NCBI GenBank assembly: GCA_029948255.1
Contig: JALIZF010001912.1
Coordinates: 1,178,001-1,242,000, forward strand
Length of the DNA stretch: 64,000 nt
Source: Telmatactis stephensoni
Taxonomy: Eukaryota > Cnidaria > Anthozoa > Actiniaria > Isophelliidae
Direction: 5' to 3'
Position 1 is the first letter of the stretch. Every line of letters begins with the position of its first letter. This document shows, one piece after another, positions 40,573 through 53,129 of the stretch. The translations under genes and the position numbers were made by a program. Under the pieces are notes generated by a model. That model ran no database searches. It had not been told where the DNA came from and saw only the letters and a list, made by a program, of their open reading frames with translations.

Positions 40573-43500
40573 CTTCAAAGTTATATTTTCAACGTCAGAT
40601 TTTGCAACTATCGCCGAACAGACGATTTTGCAGTTTTCCTTTTACAGAAAAAAAATTCAATTCCCAATAAACAATTAAAAAGCAAATGCCTCAAAAAGGC
40701 GAAAATTGCTATAGTTTTATTGAAAACTATCTTCACGGGATACTGTTATTTGTATGATAATAGTCCTTTTGTTTCTAGAACGATGGTAATACTTTGGTAA
40801 ATTATATTTTCGCGAGTAGATGAAAATAAGTCATTTTTTTTCTTGCATTTAATTTTTTTGAAAGACACTTAAACTTGCCTATTTTGTTCGTAGTTTGGAA
40901 TTAATGGTCAGTATTTTTCTCTACGAGTAGCTGTCGGCTACGTCAGTTTTATTTTCGTTGTTTTTGGTAACCTTTGGAGAATCAAGTTAAATGGAATAAA
41001 AATCGGCTACCAAAATAAAATGAATATGAATAAAGTTTGATGCAGGGAAAAAGAGCGAGAAAAAGACCAGACTTGGAGATTTTAGTTTGAGATTTCATTG
41101 TTTTCCGCATAGAAAGTTTTTTAGGTATACGATGCATATTTTTAAATAAAAGCCAAGTAAAGCTCTATTTAATTTACAAAGGTTAATTTCTAAAACAATA
41201 TCAGGTCTGAAATGAAATCATCGGCATTTCTTTGCTACAAGATGTTATAATTTGTTGTGGGTAACGTTGCAAAATTAAAGCTGAATTCGTTTCTACGTCT
41301 GTAATTTTGCGTTAAATGCTGGGTGCAATAGTTGTATGTAAACACACATGGAATCTAGCTAAAGTTGCGCGCAATTTTACGATAAAATTAAAGATACATC
41401 AGTGTCTTGACGTTTAGTCCTCCGTGTATGCAGTACGTAAAATACTCAGTATTATATTTGGGGATTTGACAGCTCAGGTTTTTCACATATTAATACTGAT
41501 AACTTGGCCTATTTGACAGTAGCTGTAAGTGCCAACCACTAATTCATTGGTTGATTTAGCAAAGCTGATTAGCATCAAAGTATCAATGTTTGTAGTTTGT
41601 TGTGGTCGAGGTGTACTGCTGTTTGTAGTTAGTTAGTCATTCTTATATCGAGTGAGTGAAAAAATGAGAAAATATAGTTAGAAACAACAGAAGAAAAAAT
41701 GAGAGAAAGAAAGAAACAACGTAATTTAAAAACGAACGAACGAACAAATGCATGAATGAATGAACGAATGAATGAGTGAATGAATGAATGAAAGGATGAA
41801 GGGAAGAAAGAAGGAAAGAAAGCAGGAAAGAAAGGAAAGGAAGGAATAAAAACGAAATAAAAAGGAGAAGAAACAGAAAAAAAAAACGAAACAAATGAAA
41901 AAAAGAAAAGAAAAAATATGATTGAAAAAAGGAGAAAGATGAGAAAAGAAGGAGAAATTAGAGATATTTGATAAATACAAATAATCTTTGTGTCCATCTG
42001 AAAAATTCTGACGCCAAGCAGTCTCCATGGCCTACTTGTTAATTAACATATATGAGTTATTTTAAATCATTACTAACACAAGGTTCCACCCGGTCTTTTA
42101 AGATATCTTAATCAAAATTGCTCGACGACATCTCTGCATCTTCCTTTCGACATATTCATTAGCTTGCCTGATTGACTATAATTAGTAATATCTCGAGGCT
42201 ATCAGTTTATGAACTCACGATATCGCATTCACGAGGTGACCGGCCACGCCCACCAAACATTGGCTCCAGGCTGTTTTCTTGTCGATGAAGCCATCCATGT
42301 CTGGATTTTAGCCTCTCACATCCCCATATCAGCAACCCAGTAACTCTCCAATGAAGTATTAAGCTAAAAACAGGGTTATCGTACATTCATATATACGTAA
42401 TTATCAAACTAAACCAACAAGGCGATAGTAATCATTCCTACAAAGGCGTTCCCTGAGGGTCGATATATAAACTAGGTTCTCAGACGCAAGAAAATGATTT
42501 TAGTACCTCTTTTACTGACAGGAGTTATTGGGAAACGATCCGAGTTAGGACGAACTAAGTCAAGGTTAAAAAAAATTGGGCCGAAAGAAACCTTTTTTTT
42601 TTAGAAAAAGCTGGCAGGAGAGCCATTCAAATTAGATCGAAGAAAAACTCTAGCTGGTGGTAAGGAAGCTTAAGGCAACAGGACGGAAATGTTTATCTTG
42701 TAAAGGACAGTGTCTTAATTATAAACAATTTTAAAGAAACACAGAGGGCAGCGTAAATACGAAGAAATGTTGTCCCTTTCTCGTTTTTTAAGATATTTGA
42801 CTTCGTTGACTTTTTTGCGTATTTCTTCAACTATTTTGATCAATCGCAATCAATTGAAAACAAATCTTGTTTAGCCTTTAGCCTTCGGCAATATCAACAC
42901 TAATCGAGATTAATTTGAGAAAGCTTTTTTTTGGCTGTGCCGTCCACACTAAAACTGTGGTTTTCATCTTTCTAAGGTACCAAGTCCAAGAAAAAAAGCT
43001 GATGCATTTTCAAATTTATCCATTTTTCTGTGGACGTATAGCTTTTCCTCGCGTTTTAGCAACAAATGTCAACTTTAACTCATTACAATAAAAGTAGATA
43101 TTACACCCAAAGTAAAAAACGCAAAAGTGCAAAAGCTACTCAGAATTACTAGGTAGCTAGTAACTTGCTAAGCAACTATTGTCAATCTAAAGTAGCATGC
43201 AGACTTTTCTCAAGTGCTTTAACATGTGCTGAAATTCTGATCTGTTCAGCTAATTTGCCAACTAATGATAGCTGGCTACAACTAGAGTCATGTGGTTTTC
43301 CTTCGCCCGTGAAAGAATAGGCTAGCTTATAGTAAGTACTGAGAAGACTCTAAACTCATTGTTTTCTTTTGTTCTTTATCAACTAATATACAAACCAAAT
43401 AGTTATTTTTCTTACGGGCGAAGGAAAAATTACTCTTATATATATATCTTATATCTCACATAGCTAGACAGACTGTGAGACGATGGAGAATATAACAACA

Positions 43501-45776
43501 TTTCGGTAGATTTACATGGAGTCATAATTTAAACACTTTTCTGTCGGCGGCAAAATGTACTATTACTTGTGTTCTCTCTTTTGATCGAATTTAACTAAAT
43601 CGCCAAATGATGTTTAGGCTATTCAAACCTGAATATTTTGCAGCGTAACAAGAATATAATCAAAAGACATGCAAATTTTAGTGAGTTCAGAATATTCTCA
43701 AATCAAGAAAAAACATGCACTCGTGGAGATGTTCGCGTTGTTTCTATCAATAATGATTCTGCTATAAGTTTTAGCCAGGAAAAAATATCGACTTCTTAGA
43801 ATTTTTCACAAAATGACAGCTGATTTTAAATTGACTGAGTTTGTTTTTTATTTGTATTTCTACTGACTCGAGCAATTTTTCCTTGACTAACTTCGCAAAC
43901 ATCGAAAACATCGCAATCAAGGAAAAATTGTCAAGGAAAACTCGCTCGTGGGATTACAACTTATAGCTTTCTCCTTTGCTAGTCCAAGAAGATTTTCTGT
44001 TTTCTAAAGTCTTTCCTTTTTGGACTTGGACACTAAATATCGAGGTACTTTTTTCCGTTCTAAGTAAGTTACTTTTTCTGTTTTAAGTATAAAGTTTGTT
44101 TTTATTCCGGAAAAAAATAATTAAAATTTGTAATTTTTGAAATAAAAATAGGTTTATTCAAAACTAGATCATCTGGAACTTGCAAGTGTGCAGAAAACAA
44201 TACGCCGAATTGTCGAGAAAATGAAACTAGGAAACGAAAACAGGTGTGAGTTATTGTGGTATTATTCGCCAGAAACTAATTGCAATAAAGAAAAATTACT
44301 GACTATAATAAGTAAGCAAATAATAGAAGCTTGAAATAAAAAGGGACAAGAAAACATGACATCTATTTTCAGCCGACTATACCATACACGGCAACCTCAA
44401 ACCAACATCACAACCAAAAATAAACCATCATTTTGCTAATCACCACTGCAACAGCCACAAAAAATAACAACAGGTGCTTTTCCATCTTCTCTAATCTCAC
44501 TAACTTTTTACGTCAACTTCACCTTAAAACACTTGAAGTACTAGAGAATCTCATCAAGTTTCCAATTTTGATTAAGATTCGTGTCTACACAAATGACGTG
44601 TTGCTAATGTTTCTTATGAAGGACGTAAAATATTGTTCACTACAGTAATTCGTTGTCAGTAATTCTCCAGCTTCTATAACTGAACATTCGAGAAACTGAG
44701 ATTGGAAAGAAATTGCAGGAGTCTGTTTTTGTATAAACTGACTTATTGTTTAAAACCTTTTGCCTCAATATATATGTGTACCATTTCAGACGGTTCACGA
44801 GTAGTTGTTTTGATATTTCTTTTCATTAATAAGTAAAAACGCTTAGAGTGATGGAGCCAATTTAATCTCTCTAGACAAAATGGTGATATGAACCCACTTC
44901 CATAATGAAATAACACTTATGCTAGTATACGTAAATATGCATGATTTTGGCAAATCGATGTACAGGGTACTTAGCAAACAAATGTTCCAAAAGCTTGTAT
45001 TTTGTCAAATGTCATATTTCTAGGCTTTTCATCATTTTTGTCTTTCATAAGCTAATTGTGTATTCTCAGTAAAAATAGTTGACAATTAAGTAGATAAATT
45101 ATTAAATAAGGCAGGACATTTTCAAGAACTTTGAGAATAAAAGCAGTTATAATAATCTCTGTAGAGTGTTGACAGTTCTTTGCTTCAAGGTTTTTATTAA
45201 ATCATTCAGCTTCCATGAGGATCTAATTCATTGTATTTAAACTCGAAGCTCATTCAATTTGTCATTAATGCAAACAAAAAACAAAATAAAAGAGCTGTTC
45301 GTACGACATTTTAGTCTATGAGATCTCAAAATGAAACATTTTAACGACGAATGGCAAATAATTTAAAATCTAGCTTACAGTCACAATTTTAATGCAAATG
45401 AGTTTCTTTGCCCTGTTGTACTTCCTTTCTATAGCTACTTCACAGTCTTATTATCTTTCTTTGCTCTTAAGCAAATTATTATCCCTCCGTGTCCTGTTTT
45501 TTATTTATCTATTTTACGGTAATGAGTTTTTAATTTTTTTCTAAAGCTTTTCATCAACTGCACTCGATGTGTTCAGTGTTGGTGTCAGAAGTGGGATATC
45601 AGTGTTCACCGCGACTCCTCAGCCAAAATGCCGTCCTTAGACTGTGCTTAAAAATACACTCCTTTCTGTTCCTTTTCTTACTCCTTTTCAAGAGTTGATT
45701 CATATTTTTCCCGCGCAAAGTGTCCATGGTGTCAGGGGTGGGATTTAAGCCTTTTAATACCGCGGCTTCTCACCAT
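40573..45776. other. Gene-free stretch between channel and second GPCR
   Basis: Holds a purine-rich (GAAT/GAAA)n tract at 41650-41975 and one MITE at 43283-43437. Reading frames over the purine tract are artefacts. The promoter of the channel should lie in the first few hundred bases, but no core element is clear. Confidence 0.4.
43283..43437. mobile_element. MITE, second copy of the 19.5 kb family
   Basis: CTAGAGTCATGTGGTTTTCC with TTCGCCCGTGAAAGAAT faces ATTTTTCTTACGGGCGAAGG with AAAAATTACTCT. Confidence 0.65.
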
Positions 45777-46933
45777 TTAACCATTTAACAAACACACTTC
45801 CCCTTGTTTCTGGTTATGTTTGGTGATATCAGTCTCTACCGTTTCGATAAAACTTTCATGGTCATTTTGTTTAGCAGAACCTTTCTTCCACTTGAAGGAA
45901 GTTGCTTTAATTTCTACCAGCTCAAGTCCATCGCTAGTCCTCTCACTAGTAGTAATATCCTCCGCGTGATTTAAAAAAAGTCTGCAACAGAAGAGATTGA
46001 TAAAAAATCTCTTGTAGTCCTGACCAAAGTTCTTCATAAACGTTCCATAGATAATTGGATTGACGCAGCTGTGGGCAATGGTCAAAATAGCGGTTAATTT
46101 GTAAAAGTTCACGGTGAGGATGTCTTTGTGCCCAAACACTATCATAAGCCGAGTTATACGATAAGGCAGCATCAAGGCGAAGAAGAGGACGCTGATGATC
46201 ACTAAAGTCTTTATAACTTCAATGTTTTCTCTTCTGTTCGTGACATCACGGATATTTCCACTCGAGTCTGCGGCAAACCTCGGAGCTTGAGTCTTAAGCA
46301 GCGCAATGGCAATTTTGATGTAGGATATTACCATGAGACAGAACGGTATAGCAAAGCGCACGACAAACAAAGTCAGGGTGTATGTCCTTTGCTGGGAAAG
46401 CGACTGCCATCGAATGAGGCATCTTTGACGAAACGGCTTCGCAAAATATATTTTAGGAATCGAGAGAGCAATACTTAAGACCCAAATGACAACGACAATG
46501 ACAGTGGCGTGCTTGATGGTACATTCTTGACGAAATGGTTGGGTTATCACCAAACAACGGACCACAGCCATCGCCTGTCAGTGTATAGACTATACCACCG
46601 AGGGCCACTGTGATGATCGGTGCCGTGCATTTGCAGACAAACATTGTTGGTTGAAAGTTAGCCAGGTGAATGTACATTGAGAACTGGGATGAAAATCAGC
46701 AGTAACATCAAATCGGATATAGCAAGGTTTAGAATGAAGATGTCATTCGCTGTTAGTCTTTTTCTTCGACGTCGACGTCTCGAGGCAATACTGAAGACCA
46801 CCAGAAAATTTCCTAGAATCCCAACGACGAGTGTTACAATGTAAATATAGAGTACGACTTGGTCTGTTATAAACTTCGGTCGTCCCTTAACGGTCCCTAG
46901 TCTTCCGAAGTATCCTCGAGTACTGTTATTCAT
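45777..46933 (-). pseudogene. Class A GPCR, paralogue, two +1 shifts
   Basis: Three frames together make one receptor. ATG at 46933 opens an N-terminus with an NNST site, TM1 (GILGNFLVVF, Asn present) and TM2 (NLAISDL). At 46677-46682 the frame must move by one base (CTCAATG). TM3 follows (Cys in MFVCKCT) until 46571, where a second one-base move (GGCGATG) is needed to enter AVVRCLVI, TM4-TM7, VNPIIYG and a long tail ending in a stop at 45777. Removing one base at each site gives about 384 residues, against 378 in the GPCR at 12716. RRENIEVIKT before TM6 matches that receptor's RRENIQIIKT. Both shifts are extra bases in two-base runs (AA, GG). Either this is a recent pseudogene or the assembly has errors. 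If intact it would be a peptide-type GPCR with VRC in place of DRY. Confidence 0.85.
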
Positions 46934-47008
46934 TGCTGACTTGTCAAACTGCTATCAAGATCAACAGTAGGTGATGAAGGAACAGAGTCGGCTGCGCACC
47001 GTGATTTA

Positions 47009-47745
47009 TCTGCAGAGACAGAAACTGTATTAGTAATAATTTGTAGAATTTGCATGCGAAACTGAATTTATGAGGGCTTAATCATTCCGCATCGGGTTGA
47101 GGCGCTGCGGGAGGTTAGAGCAATTTCAAACGCACTATTTGTTTCAGATCGAATGGGAGCCAAAGTGTCTGTCGACACAACAATTAACATAACAACGTCA
47201 AAACTTGATGTATAGCCATAAAACCAACTTGATAACACTATAAAATATTATCCAAATTAATAAGTAATTGAGTAAGCTTTGTTTTTCATATGGACTACGA
47301 GATGTTGTATCATAGTGATCGGAAACAAGGACAAAATATTTTCCGGCTTTCGTTGCTTGTAATCGTGAATTAAATAACATCTTATTTATGCATACAATAT
47401 CAATCCTTTGATACCCAGTCTGTTGATTATAAAGGGAGCCCTTGGCGGGAGAAGAACAGTAGCTAGAAGGAGCGAAAGTTCTCGCTATTTCTGCAATTCC
47501 TTTTAAACACCGTTTTCTTCTGGCTGTGAAGCGTATTAATTAAAGATTGCGCAGCTGTGTTCATACCAAAATTGCTTACCTAGTACTCTGCGGTTTGAAA
47601 CTGCGGTCGATAATCGTATCGTTATAGGTCTCTCGTAAAATAGCCAGTACTAGGCATCATTTATCAGAAAGTGTAAATGGAAAACCGTACTGCTTAAATA
47701 TTATCAGTTCTATGGCTTGCTCACTGAACCATTTCCTATAAATAG
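47009..47745 (-). promoter_or_regulatory. Candidate promoter and 5' UTR intron of second GPCR
   Basis: A TATA-like CTATTTATAGG (47736-47745 on plus as CCTATAAATAG) lies upstream. A donor CTAG/GTAAGC occurs at 47579-47580, and a strong acceptor TTTCTGTCTCTGCAG ends at 47010, followed by an exon that reaches the ATG at 46933. This would give a 570-bp intron in the 5' UTR. Predicted from motifs only. Confidence 0.4.
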
Positions 47746-49640
47746 TCTCGGTTCGATTCCTACTTCACTTCATTTCATATTGGCATTAAAATAAATTATA
47801 AATGGTATTGCACAGCGTCCCTTTTTGCACGTTTGTTCTCAAATCAAGGAAATTACTATTTGAACAATATGTTAGTGAAAAGATATTTATGTACTTTTTA
47901 GGAGACTAAACCATTTACTGAATAGGACTTTTTCTTCAGGCGATGTTCTTTTCTTTTCCTTCCCTTAAAGTAACTGGTATGTGCTCCACTAAAGAAAGAT
48001 CCTCCCTCGTATTTAATTGGATCTTGATAAATCAGTTTTAAAATTCAATGAAAATTACTATTTACATTTTCTATTCTATTTTTGCAATCTAAGCCATCGT
48101 TTTCCGTGAATTATCATATCAATATTTCGACAAGATTATTCTCTAATTATACACTCATTCACATTTTTATTATCATTTTTCCCGCAGCATTAAGTTTCGA
48201 ACTTTCTGTGACATAAGTAGTTAGGCAAACCACAAGTCATTAGTTCGCAGTTTGAGGCCAAAATCGTTAAAATTTCGTTGCGTGTGTAATATTTTTACAT
48301 CTCTACTGCAGAGAATTTTATTGGTTTTTCTTGAAGTATCACGATCAAAAGACTTAAGATAGTGAAAAACGTGTTCACTACAGAACACTGATACTTGTCC
48401 TGTGCTATATATTACCCTATGTATATTGGAATTACAATAAGAAAATTAGAAACTCGTTCTTTTCTTTTTCATTGTATATATGTGCTGTTTAACATGATTT
48501 ATATATTTGGAAATGCGGTTTTTATATGAAGATTCAATGCGGGAGATAATGCAGTATTATGAGCGATAACTGCACGATACGTGTACCGAGAGTTCTTGTA
48601 CATGTTCGTTTCTTCTTGAAGAAAAAAAAAGACCTGCACAGATTTTGAAGGGATAAGTATTTAAGTTCGAAATCAAGAAAGCATAAAGTTTGTTTGTTTT
48701 TCTAACTGCATATTGTGTGTTTTCGCTCAACCATATTATCAAAAATAAGTGTGTAAGTTTTTTGTACCTAATTCTCAGATTCGTTTGTGCTTTCTATCTC
48801 TGTCTCTCTCTCCCTTCTCTCCTCTCTCTCTGTCTTTGTCTGTCTGTCTCTTTTTCCGTATGGTATCTATAACGAATCTGATGTAAAACATTTGTATAAC
48901 TGGTGAATAAAGATTCATTCATTCATTCTCTTTTTTGAATAAGATCCATCTTTAAGGTCGACATTTCCTTAAGATCTCAAGATGTCCGCTTAAAAGAAGC
49001 AGTTCACTGAACTAAGTAAGAACAATCGATTCAGTCAAAAGTGAAAAAATTCAAACCCTGAATAATTGAAAACAAAAGTATAGCATATGTTTATATTGTG
49101 GCACGAAACGTCTAAATAACGTCACTTTTTTAGAATGATATTTTTCGCTTAACCCACTCTCCTATCAGCATGCATCATATATGTCAGTATGTTTACAAAA
49201 ATGCCGCAATTCAATTCAAAATAATCTCTTTCAGTTTTGTAGCACAATATCACAATCAAGCCCCTAAATAATAAATATACAAACCTTTTCCGGTGACTGA
49301 TCTCAAGAAGACACAGCTCAGTGGTTTTTAAATTAGTAATTGAGAATCGACAAAATGACAGATCAAATTGCTGTGGATCATGCTCAGAAAATAGGGCGAG
49401 TGTGCGCGCAGTGCATGATGGGACGGACATGGCATCTTTAGCCTTTTATAAAACAATCCAAGCGATGCTATCCTCAGCCAATCTCATTAATGTTCTCCAG
49501 ATCAAGAGACATTAAGACTATTACAAAATGTCACTAGTGACTTTAATTTGCAAGTGTCACTAAATGTCTTTTTATCTGAACAACTAATTAGATTGACTAT
49601 TCCCATTAAAAGGCTTTAGTCTATGTTCGATGAAAAAGGA
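47746..49640. other. Gene-free stretch
   Basis: Contains a (TCTC)n run at 48795-48850 and a retroelement-like tail AATAAAGATTCATTCATTC at 48905-48927. A 93-residue minus-strand frame (49149-49430) has no recognised motif. Confidence 0.35.
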
Positions 49641-49659
49641 AACAAAAATTGACTTGAGT

Positions 49660-49884
49660 GAATTAAAAAGAAGAAAGAAAGATAGATAGATAGATAGACA
49701 GACAGAAAGAAAGAATGAATAAGAGAAAGGAAGGAATGGAGGAAGGAAGGAGGAAAGGAATGAAAAAAGAAATAATAGAAAGGAAGGCAAGAATTAAGGA
49801 AGGACGAAAGAAAGAAAGAAATGAAAGGTAGGAAGAAAGAAGGAAAGAGAAAGAAAGAGGGAAGAAAAGAAAGAAAGGAAGGAA

Positions 49885-49918
<34 letters not shown>

Positions 49919-50020
49919 GAGAAAGAAAGAAGAAAGAAACAACGAATATATAGAAAAGAAGAAGGAAGGAAGGAAGGAATCGAGGGAAGGAAAGAAAAAA
50001 AGAAGGAAAGAAAGCCAAAG
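49660..50020. repeat. Purine-only (GAAA/GGAA)n tract
   Basis: About 350 bp almost free of pyrimidines on the plus strand. The Phe/Ser/Leu-rich minus-strand frames and Lys/Glu-rich plus-strand frames are artefacts. Confidence 0.95.
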
Positions 50021-50199
50021 CCATAATGGACTATCAATTCAATTGAACTTCAATAATTGAAACCGAAATCTCTATTGAACCGAGCCCGCTTTCAAATCGA
50101 TATCATGGCAAGTACGCATTTCTTTTAATGTACAGTACATACATGCGATACAGTGCCTGAAGGTCAATTATTTCCAATAATTTTAAAAAGAAAGTTGCA

Positions 50200-50305
50200 G
50201 ATGGCCACTATCAATAACCCCGCCGATAATTTTGCAAATGTTTGTTATATTTGTGCGGGGGAGTTTAAAAGAAGAGATGTTATTAGGCATACAGTCTTCA
50301 TACAA
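50200..50305 (+). pseudogene. Fragment like a transposon-linked NPADNFCYxCGEF protein
   Basis: ATG GCC at 50200 opens MATINNPADNFANVCYICAG then EFKRRD. I recall a repeated animal sequence of the form PADNFCYICGEF at the start of uncharacterised, probably transposon-derived proteins. Here extra residues split the motif, and the homology fades after about 30 codons. It is probably a decayed fragment. It lies between a purine tract and the GGATA array. Confidence 0.3.
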
Positions 50306-50402
50306 GTAGAAGCTTCCAATAAACACATTTATGGGTATGTAATTTCACTTTCAAGAATATGACATTTATACTCAACTATCACGCACATGTACGGTATGAC
50401 TC

Positions 50403-51118
50403 GATAGGATAGGATAGGATAGGATAGGATAGGATAGGATAGGATAGGATAGGATAGGATAGGATAGGATAGAATACGATGGGATAGGATACGATGGGCT
50501 AGGCTACGATGGATAGGATACGATGGGATAGGATACGATAGGATGGATAGGGATAGGATAGGGATAGGATAGGGATAGGATGGGAGGATGGGATAGGATA
50601 GGAGATGAGTATGGGATAGGATTAGGATAGGTATAGGATAGAGATATGATGCATAGGATTAGGTGATAGGATGGATAGGATGGGATTGGGATAGGATAGG
50701 ATAGGATAGGAGGCTGATGGGAATTGGGTATGGATAGGAATGGAATGAGCGATAGGATAGGGATAGGGATGAAGGTATGAGGATGGCGAGTAGGATGGGA
50801 CTAGGGATGCGGATAGGATGGGAATGGACTACGGAATAGTGATGAGGTAGGATGGATGCTCCGATGGTATCGGATGGATGGGATGGAATCGCATGGACTA
50901 GGATGGGATCGATGGGATAGGATGGGATGATGGGTTATAGGATGGATAGGATATGAGGGGGGGGGATGTAGGGATAGGATTAGGATAGGATGGGATAGGA
51001 TAGGATAGGATAGGGATAGGATAGGATAGGATGGGATAGGAAGGATAGGATAGGATAGGATAGGATAGGATAGGATAGGATAGGATAGGATAGATAGGAT
51101 AGGATGGGATAGGATACG
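50403..51118. repeat. (GGATA)n array, about 0.7 kb
   Basis: Pure AGGAT units at 50403-50470 and again near 51040-51095, with many substitutions and indels between. The Tyr/Pro/Ser-rich minus frame is an artefact. Confidence 0.95.
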
Positions 51119-52790
51119 ATACTCATTGTGGGTAAAAAAAGAAAACGTAATTCCCAGAGGTATTGAATTGGGTAGAAACATACATTGCAACGCGTTAGCC
51201 GATTTGATCTATGGCTGAAAGCTTGGTAAATTAAAAGATCAAAAAATTTAACGCAGATGATACAATTATTCCTTATCTAATTTTTTGTTCTCGTTCGAAA
51301 ACTGAGTTTCCATAGACGTCAATCAAAAGTGTTTCCATGACAATTTTCTTTTCATTTTACCGCACTGAATTTTTGTGCCGTTGTTTCTGATTACAATTTT
51401 TCGTTATATGATCAAAAATGCCAAATAAACAAACAAAAGATATAGAAATTATATCTATACTAAATTCCAGGAAAATTTGAGCTCATGCATGAATAGAAAT
51501 TTGCGAAACTGTCAGTTCGTCCATTATCAACGGTCGACTGATTTTCCGACACTCCGTAGGAGGGCGCGTGTGATTGAGAACTGTACCGCTGCAAAGCTGT
51601 ATTCTCCCTCAGGGCCCAAAACAAAAAGACTGAGTTTAAACGAGAAAGCTACCTACAACTTAGCAAACAAAAATAATAAATACTTGATGTGTGAAGTAGA
51701 GAAAATATGAATAACTATGAAATTGAAATTCTTGATTAAGATTTTATCATTAGCAGAAAGAGAAGCTATCATAGCTTTCTTGGGCTCTATTTTAAACCCA
51801 TTCAGAAAGCTTTAAAAGGGCTTATAAGATCTTATAAAGGTACTTTTGGAATTATGTTTTTTAAATTTCAGAACTGGGATTTTTTTGCGTTAATATAATG
51901 CCAACAGGTGCAGCACCGCAAGAGATGTTTACAAAGTCAAGTGACGAAAAATCACTTCAGTTTTCCAAAAATAAACGCTTAAGGTCCTATTGCGAAGTCA
52001 AATATACAAGCAATTATTCTTCCCCAAACAAAAATCAGCTTTTCCGCTGAGCTAATTGTAAAATATCCACTTGAGATCCTAAAACTAAACAACAGCATAT
52101 TCCAGAATTACGGCTCTCGAAATAATTCATTTGAGGAAAAACTTTGACAGGGTGCGTTAATTCGATTGGCCGTATATATTCCGCAATGAGAAATAACACC
52201 CATAAATCGCTGCAGAGTGATAATTTTTCTACATTAAAATGAAAGGACTGCTTGTTTTATTATAATAAAGGTACAAAAAGCAATTTTTGATCTTTCATTT
52301 GCTGCAATAAGCGATTTGAAATGACTATTCTCTATCGAATGCACCCTTACCATGTGGCCGGTTACATGACTTATGAAGTAGTCATGCAGATTTCTTCCCC
52401 CGAAATGGGTGCTTGTGAGCAACGATTGATCGTTGTTGTTCTGTGTTATGAAATTTTGGTGTAAGTTTAATTGAATCCCGCACGCGAAAACAATCCGACC
52501 TCGCTTCACAATGCTTTGACTAAATAAGAACCAATAAGATATGCAACGTTGGAAATGCTATTTGTGGGTGAGTAAATGTTTTGTTTTTACTTTGTTATTT
52601 TCCCGCTAATTCCAACCCCCTTGCAGTGTTTCCCAGCCTTGTGGACAAAACAATAGAAATATTTTTCAAAAGAAAAGTGCGAAAGTAATCTTATTAGGAA
52701 TCACAGCATTTTAAAATATGAGACAGCAAGGAAAGTGCATGGAAGTAACTGATTCCGCCCCCTATGAGAGACTGGAAAAAATCCATGACT
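51119..52790. other. No supported gene
   Basis: A protein-like minus-strand stretch at 52360-52509 (KRGRIVFACGIQLNLHQNF) precedes a GTAAGG donor. No homologue is recognised and no partner exon is seen, so it is only noted. The rest is AT-rich without repeats. Confidence 0.3.
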
Positions 52791-52794
52791 CAAA

Positions 52795-53128
52795 GGAGTC
52801 GAACCCACGACCACTGGAATGACACCGCGTCAAAATGCACCGCGCATGCGTGCCACAATGTTGGCCTCTATGAAAACATTCGTCAAACAAACTTTGCTGG
52901 CATTGCGAAACTCCTTGTACTTTCTGCTTTCTCCCGTGCTCAAAATTAAGCTGAAAAATATTATATAGGAAAATCTAAAGAAAACAATCCTAAAAATAGT
53001 GCTTGGGATTCCTGTGATCAAGGCGCGTACGCGCGTAAGCCCGCGAAAATTCGCGCATGCGCAGTCGTTTTGCCGCGGTGTCCCCTAGAATACATGTCCG
53101 GTGCTCTACCAACTGAGCTATCGAGTCA
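52795..53128 (-). mobile_element. tRNA-Thr-like SINE head split by an insertion
   Basis: Minus strand: A box half GATAGCTCAGTTGGTAGAGC (53103-53122) with CACCGGACATG, then 250 bp of foreign sequence, then CAGTGGTCGTGGGTTCGACT with CC (B box, 52795-52805). Removing 52822-53084 gives a tRNA-like sequence with a 7-base anticodon loop CATGTAT, i.e. a UGU (threonine) anticodon. The 3' end of the SINE toward lower coordinates is not clear. Confidence 0.6.
52822..53081. mobile_element. TIR element inserted in the SINE
   Basis: ACACCGCGTCAAAATGCACC at the left and the inverse of ACACCGCGGCAAAACGACTG at the right, both followed inward by GCGCATGCG. Flanks CTGGAATG and CTAGAATA look like a decayed 8-bp duplication, with three extra C on one side. 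Confidence 0.6.
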
Positions 53129-53129
53129 G

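Noticed and set aside
49584..50037. Phe/Ser/Leu-rich minus-strand frames up to 124 residues
   Set aside because: Translation of a purine tract.
50403..51118. Telomeric repeat
   Set aside because: The unit is GGATA, not TTAGGG, and the array is internal.
50801..51190. Tyr/Pro/Ser/Leu repeat protein
   Set aside because: Translation of the GGATA array.
53090..53128. Functional tRNA gene
   Set aside because: Only the 5' half is present; the 3' half is 250 bp away beyond an insertion, and flanks fit a SINE.
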